Assembly: GCA_964387775.1 (NCBI GenBank)
Contig: CAYLZO010000002.1
Span: 1-64,000, forward strand
From: CAYLZO01 sp964387775
GTDB taxonomy: Bacteria; Chloroflexota; Anaerolineae; JAAYZQ01
Direction: 5' to 3'
DNA: 64,000 nt
Below are positions 60,293 to 64,000 of the stretch, one piece after another. Positions within the stretch are counted from its first letter, which is position 1. Every line of letters begins with the position of its first letter. The position numbers and the translations under genes are program-made. The notes under the pieces were generated by a model. It saw only the letters and a list, made by a program, of their open reading frames with translations, was not told the origin of the DNA and did no database searches.

Positions 60293-61429
60293 ATGGCCAA
60301 AGTCTGCATCCTGTCCAGCGTCCACGACGCCCTGGACAACCGCGTCTTTTACCGCGAGGCCCGCAGCCTGCAGCGCGCCGGCTACGACGTGACCCTGGTC
60401 GCCATCCACGGCCGGGACGAGGTCAAGGACGGCGTGCGCATCGTCAGCCTGCCGCGGCTGCCGCGCTGGCAGCGCCCCCGCCTGTGGCTCACGCTGCTGC
60501 GCCACGCGCTGAATGCCGAGGCCGACGTCTACCACTTTCACGACCCCGAGCTGCTGCTGGTGGCGCCCTGGCTGCGCCTGCTGACCGGCAAGCCGACCAT
60601 CTACGACGTGCACGAGGCCTACCCTGATTTTGTCCGGGTCAAGGACTATTTGCCGCGCTGGGTGCGCGATCCGGTCGCCTGGACTTTTGGCTGGCTGGAG
60701 CCGCTGCTGGCCCGCTTGCAGAGCGGCCTCGTCTTTGCCGACGACCAGATCGCCGCGGCGTTCCAGGGCGTCCGGCGGCCCAAGACGACGTTGTTCAACT
60801 TTCCGGCATTGAGCTTTGTGGAGGAGGCCGCTGCCGCCACGCGCGACATCGAGCAACGCGAGCCCGTGGTCCTCTACCTGGGCGGCCTGGAGCGTAATCG
60901 CGGCTCGCGGCTGATGGTCGAAGCTTTTGCCCGGGTGCTGGCCGAGTATCCGCAAGCGCGGCTGCTGCACGTCGGCCACATGGCCCCGCCCGATCTGGCC
61001 GACGAGGTGCGCGCCGACCTGGACGCGCGGGGCATCGAGGCGGCCGTGACGTTGGCCGGGCGCGTGCCGTTCGAGCAGATCGGCGCCTATCTGCAGCGCG
61101 CCGCCGTGGGCTGGGTCACCTGGCAGCCGGTGCCCAAAAACGAGAAGAACATCCCGACCAAGCTCTTTGAGTACATGGCCTACGGGCTGCCGGTGGTCAG
61201 CAGCAGCCTGGCCAGCACGCGGCCCTTTGTCCGGCCGGGCGAGAATGGCTTCCTGGTCACGGCCGACGATCCGAGCGCCCACGCCGGGGCGATCCTGCAC
61301 CTCTTGCGGCGGCCCGGAGAGGCGGCGGCCATGGGCCGGCGGGGCCAGGCGATGGTCCGCGCTCGCTACAATTGGGCCGAGATGGAGAAAAAGCTGTTGA
61401 AACTGTATGAAGAACTATTAAAACCCTAA
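60293..61429 (+). CDS. Family-4 glycosyltransferase (GT-B)
   Basis: A 378-residue GT-B glycosyltransferase. N-terminal KVCILSSVHDALDNRVFYRE and the C-terminal EYMAYGLPVVSSSLASTRPF motif mark it as GT4-type. Its nucleotide region includes VLYLGGLERNRGSRLMVEAF. The start ATG 60293 is 7 bases after the HEPN gene. The last codons (KP, TAA) are part of the terminator hairpin. Confidence 0.9.
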   Translation: MAKVCILSSVHDALDNRVFYREARSLQRAGYDVTLVAIHGRDEVKDGVRIVSLPRLPRWQRPRLWLTLLRHALNAEADVYHFHDPELLLVAPWLRLLTGKPTIYDVHEAYPDFVRVKDYLPRWVRDPVAWTFGWLEPLLARLQSGLVFADDQIAAAFQGVRRPKTTLFNFPALSFVEEAAAATRDIEQREPVVLYLGGLERNRGSRLMVEAFARVLAEYPQARLLHVGHMAPPDLADEVRADLDARGIEAAVTLAGRVPFEQIGAYLQRAAVGWVTWQPVPKNEKNIPTKLFEYMAYGLPVVSSSLASTRPFVRPGENGFLVTADDPSAHAGAILHLLRRPGEAAAMGRRGQAMVRARYNWAEMEKKLLKLYEELLKP

Positions 61430-61464
61430 GGGTCTCGCCCCCACCGGCCAGACCCTTAGGGTTT
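61421..61464. terminator. Bidirectional terminator between converging genes
   Basis: AAACCCTAAGGGTCT (61421-61435) and AGACCCTTAGGGTTT (61450-61464) form a perfect 15-bp stem with a 14-base loop. Each arm carries the stop codon of one gene: TAA of the GT4 gene (61427-61429) and TAA of the opposite sulfotransferase gene (61458-61456). Confidence 0.85.
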
Positions 61465-62451
61465 GTTCAGCCGCGCCATCAGCGGCGCGATGAGGGGCTC
61501 GATGCGGGCGATGGCCTCGGGGTTCTCGCGGCGCCATTTTTCGCGGTCCGGCGCCGAGACGACGTTGATGCGCGGCAGGCCCTCGGCAAAGCGGGCCAGG
61601 TTCGTTTCAAAGTCAATGTCGAGAAAGGCGGCGACCTGGGGCAGCACCGCGCCGGGGTCGGCGATCAGGTCCTCGTAGCGGATGGTCAGATACGGGGCCT
61701 GGCCGGTCTCGCGGTGGGCCAGCACCGCCTCGTTGCAACGGATCCACTGCCAGGCGCAGACCTCCTCCAGGGGGCTATCCGTCAGGTCGTGCCAGCCGGG
61801 GATGAGGGTGAAGGCCCAGCGGTCGCGGGTGTAGCCGAGGATGTGCAGCGGCTCCGGCACCCGGTAGCCGGGGAAGAGGTGGGGCTGCCGCCAGCCCTCG
61901 ATGAGCGAGTTGACGTTGCTGCGCCCGTCGCGGGTCAGGTAGAGGACGCGGGCGTCGGGAAAGAGGGCCAGCAGAAAGGGCAGCCGCAGGCAGTTCTCGG
62001 GCGTCTTTTCCAGGAGGCGGATCGGCCCGTCGGGCTTGCGGAACGTATTTCGCAGGCGGACCAGGCGGCGGACCGCGTCCAGCCCCTGCTGGGGCAGCGC
62101 GCTGCTGACGCCCGAGCCGGGCTCGGTGGTCCGGCCCCGGCGCTTGACCTGGTGCCACAGACGATTGCCGCGCAGCCAGGCGCGAAAACGGTTGACCCGC
62201 TGCCAGAAGGTGCCCGGCGCCGCCTGGCGCTCGAACTCGGCCAGGATGTAGGCTCGCGACTCGGGGGTCAGGTCGTCGGCGTCGAGGGCGCCCGAATCCC
62301 AGCCTTTCGTGCGGGGATGGTGGTAGCGCTCGATGATGGCCTTGCTCTCGTAGCCGATGGACCACAGCGAGGGCACCTCGGAGAGGATGTTGAACAACAG
62401 CGTCGTGCCCGAGCGCGGGCAGCCGATGACCAGAACCGGTGATTGAATCAT
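61456..62451 (-). CDS. Sulfotransferase domain protein
   Basis: A 331-residue sulfotransferase on the opposite strand. The PAPS loop is VLVIGCPRSGTTLLFNILSE (7-26), and ARVLYLTRDGRSNVNSLIEG forms the 3'-binding segment. ATG 62451 is preferred over a longer frame to 62514 because the PAPS loop normally starts within 10 residues and GAGGTG precedes it. It is divergent from the next sulfotransferase gene across an 80-base spacer. Confidence 0.88.
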   Translation of the reverse strand: MIQSPVLVIGCPRSGTTLLFNILSEVPSLWSIGYESKAIIERYHHPRTKGWDSGALDADDLTPESRAYILAEFERQAAPGTFWQRVNRFRAWLRGNRLWHQVKRRGRTTEPGSGVSSALPQQGLDAVRRLVRLRNTFRKPDGPIRLLEKTPENCLRLPFLLALFPDARVLYLTRDGRSNVNSLIEGWRQPHLFPGYRVPEPLHILGYTRDRWAFTLIPGWHDLTDSPLEEVCAWQWIRCNEAVLAHRETGQAPYLTIRYEDLIADPGAVLPQVAAFLDIDFETNLARFAEGLPRINVVSAPDREKWRRENPEAIARIEPLIAPLMARLNKP

Positions 62452-62531
62452 GCGCACCTCAACCGTTTGTTGCCTGATGGGCCGGATGATACTCGACAGG
62501 CAGGCAGATGTCAAGTTGCGGGGAGTACGAG

Positions 62532-63488
62532 ATGTCTGGTTCCAAAAGCCCTATCTTTATCGTCGGCGTGCACCGCTCGGGCACGACGCTGCTGCGCTTC
62601 ATGCTCAGCAGCAGCCCGCGCCTCTACATCCCGCCCGAGTCGGACTTTATCCCGCGCTTTTTCGGTAGCAATCCGACCGGGACGTTGAGCGAGGCGCGCA
62701 TCGCCCATCTCCTGGACGTCATCTTTGGCCGCTACCGCCTGGTCAAGGAGTGGCAGGGCGAGCGCCCCACGGTCCAGCAATTCGTCGCGGCGATGCCGGG
62801 CCGGACGCCGGCTGACTTTCTCGACACCCTCTACGGCACCTACGCCCGGCAGCACGGCGCCGCGCGCTGGGGCGACAAGACGCCGATTTACGCCAGCTAC
62901 GTGGATCTCATCCACGAGATATTCCCGACAGCCCAGTTCGTGCACATCGTGCGCGACGGGCGCGACGTGGCCCTGTCGATGCTCGACAAGTGGGCGCACG
63001 AGATCCACATCGACGTCTATTTCTCCACCCGCAACTGGGTGCGCCGCATCCGCCAGGCGCAGGCTTCGGGGGCGCGGCTGGGGCCGGACCTCTACTACGA
63101 GCTGCGCTACGAGGACCTGGTGGCCGACCCCGAGGCAGAGCTGCGGCCCCTGTGTGATTTTTTGGACGAGCCCTTTTTGCCCCAGATGGCCGAGCCGCAC
63201 CGCCTGGGCCGCCGGCAATTCGACGAGGGTGACTTTCACGCGGCCCTGCGCCGGCCGCCTAGCACGGCCCGCATCGCCCGCTGGCGAGACGAGATGCCGG
63301 CGCCTGACCAACGCCTCTTCCAGCGCATCGCCGGGCCGCTGCTGGCTGAGCTGGGCTACGAGGTCCCCGACGCGGGGCCGATGCCGCCCGTCGAGTGTCT
63401 GCGCTACGCCGCGTTGGGGCTCAAGTACGCGACCTTGCAGGCCGGCCGCCGCGTCTTGCAGGCATTGGGCCTCGTGCCGCCGATCTAG
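62532..63488 (+). CDS. Sulfotransferase domain protein
   Basis: A 318-residue sulfotransferase. IFIVGVHRSGTTLLRFMLSS (PAPS loop, 7-26) and AQFVHIVRDGRDVALSMLDK (3'-binding) are both well conserved, as is RWGDKTPIYASYVDLI. ATG 62532 is preferred (GGGGAG 8 bases upstream) over ATG 62508. It is the closest relative of the truncated sulfotransferase at 63640, with which it shares RWGDKTP. Confidence 0.9.
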   Translation: MSGSKSPIFIVGVHRSGTTLLRFMLSSSPRLYIPPESDFIPRFFGSNPTGTLSEARIAHLLDVIFGRYRLVKEWQGERPTVQQFVAAMPGRTPADFLDTLYGTYARQHGAARWGDKTPIYASYVDLIHEIFPTAQFVHIVRDGRDVALSMLDKWAHEIHIDVYFSTRNWVRRIRQAQASGARLGPDLYYELRYEDLVADPEAELRPLCDFLDEPFLPQMAEPHRLGRRQFDEGDFHAALRRPPSTARIARWRDEMPAPDQRLFQRIAGPLLAELGYEVPDAGPMPPVECLRYAALGLKYATLQAGRRVLQALGLVPPI

Positions 63489-63518
63489 ACCGAGGCGATT
63501 GACTGGCGGATCTCTTGA

Positions 63519-63602
63519 GGACACGGATTTACACAGATTTCACAGATTGTCTGGCCGAGACGGGGCTGAAAAATCTGTGTGAATCTGTGAGAATCTGTGT
63601 CC
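63519..63602. repeat. Inverted repeat built of CACAGATT units
   Basis: The left arm (63519-63548) holds GGACACGG plus ACAGATT units; the right arm (63572-63602), ending CTGTGTCC, is its near reverse complement. The loop is 23 bases. It is the same architecture as 13903-13966 (GGAC, then repeated CAGATT, then mirror). It lies between two sulfotransferase genes. Confidence 0.75.
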
Positions 63603-63639
63603 TAGATCGAATTGACCAGGACAGAAGGGGAGAACTGCC

Positions 63640-64000
63640 ATGACTAACTTGCCGGAACGGCCCTTTTTCGTCGTGGGCAACCCCCGCTCGGGGACCACGC
63701 TGCTGCGCTTCATCCTCAGCAGCCACCCGCGCCTGTACACTCCCTCGGAGACGGGCTTTGTGCCCTTTCTCGGATTCGACGCCGACGCCAGGCTGACGCC
63801 GGCCCAGGCCCGCGCCGTGTTGGCCCGGATCGAGCGGCTGAACCGCGAGTGGGCCGGCCTGGTGGAGGACGTGGGCGCGTTCTACCGCGGACTCCCCGAG
63901 CCGACCCTAGCGCATCTGCTCGACGCGCTCTATCGCCGCAAAATCGCCGGGCAGGACGCCGCGCGCTGGGGCGACAAAACGCCGAGCTACGTCCTGCACG
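63640..64000 (+). CDS. Sulfotransferase domain protein, cut by the window end
   Basis: The first 120 residues of a sulfotransferase. The PAPS loop FFVVGNPRSGTTLLRFILSS lies at residues 9-28, and ARWGDKTPSYVLH is reached at the window edge. ATG 63640 has AGGGGAG upstream (63626-63632). It is the seventh sulfotransferase in 11.4 kb and resembles the preceding one closely enough to suggest tandem duplication. Confidence 0.85.
   Translation, partial: MTNLPERPFFVVGNPRSGTTLLRFILSSHPRLYTPSETGFVPFLGFDADARLTPAQARAVLARIERLNREWAGLVEDVGAFYRGLPEPTLAHLLDALYRRKIAGQDAARWGDKTPSYVLH

Noticed and set aside
62467..62493. Possible promoter (TTGTTG and GATACT) for the sulfotransferase at 62532
   Set aside because: Spacing is 15 bases or the -10 box is weak; not better than chance.

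Overview
The window reads as a high-GC bacterial chromosome, most likely Chloroflexota (Anaerolineae-like). This is an inference from gene content: very large multi-GAF sensor kinases, a COG2229-type GTPase with Roadblock and DUF4388 partners, Uma2, DUF3048 and many sulfotransferases. No marker gene is present to prove it.

Layout. (1) 1-8641, mostly plus strand: the tail of a winged-helix response regulator, an SCP2 protein, a helical hypothetical protein, 3-hydroxybutyryl-CoA dehydrogenase, an ABC ATPase with a large internal deletion plus its membrane partner, two GH1 glycosidases, a cNMP-sensing histidine kinase and an inositol monophosphatase. An 80-bp palindromic tandem repeat broken by a 100-N assembly gap separates the kinase from the phosphatase. 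(2) 8652-13768, minus strand: an RsbV-RsbW-RsbU partner-switching operon plus a CoA-pyrophosphatase-type NUDIX gene. (3) 14043-15628: an O-antigen-ligase-like membrane protein and a selenocysteine tRNA. (4) 15702-45199, minus strand: about 20 almost continuous genes, many overlapping by 4-11 bp. In transcription order they are DUF4388, COG2229 GTPase, Roadblock, alpha/beta hydrolase, V4R protein, left-handed beta-helix protein, an acyl-ACP-reductase homologue, REC-GGDEF, a 2,970-residue kinase with 13 GAF domains, a PDZ/membrane kinase, a REC-GAF kinase lacking its phosphoacceptor His, five RsbR paralogues, RsbS, RsbT, an RsbX-like phosphatase, a response regulator and a second alpha/beta hydrolase. 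(5) 45477-49998, plus strand: DUF3048 lipoprotein, YjbQ, a hypothetical protein, an M24 peptidase and Uma2. (6) 50144-64000: a surface-glycan locus with GDP-fucose synthase, flippase, four glycosyltransferases and seven sulfotransferases (the last cut by the window end), interrupted by an MNT/HEPN toxin-antitoxin pair.

How the parts may work together. Region 4 looks like a sensory super-operon. A conservon-like GTPase/Roadblock switch is joined to multi-sensor kinases and to a stressosome (RsbR x5, RsbS, RsbT, RsbX). The RsbU/V/W module of region 2 is a plausible downstream partner switch. No sigma factor is encoded in the window, so the final output is unknown. The lipid-like genes in region 4 (acyl-ACP-reductase homologue, beta-helix protein, V4R, alpha/beta hydrolases) suggest the sensory system is tied to an acyl or aldehyde product. 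Region 6 would assemble and sulfate an exported fucose-containing glycan. Domain calls come from reading motifs; no database search was run.
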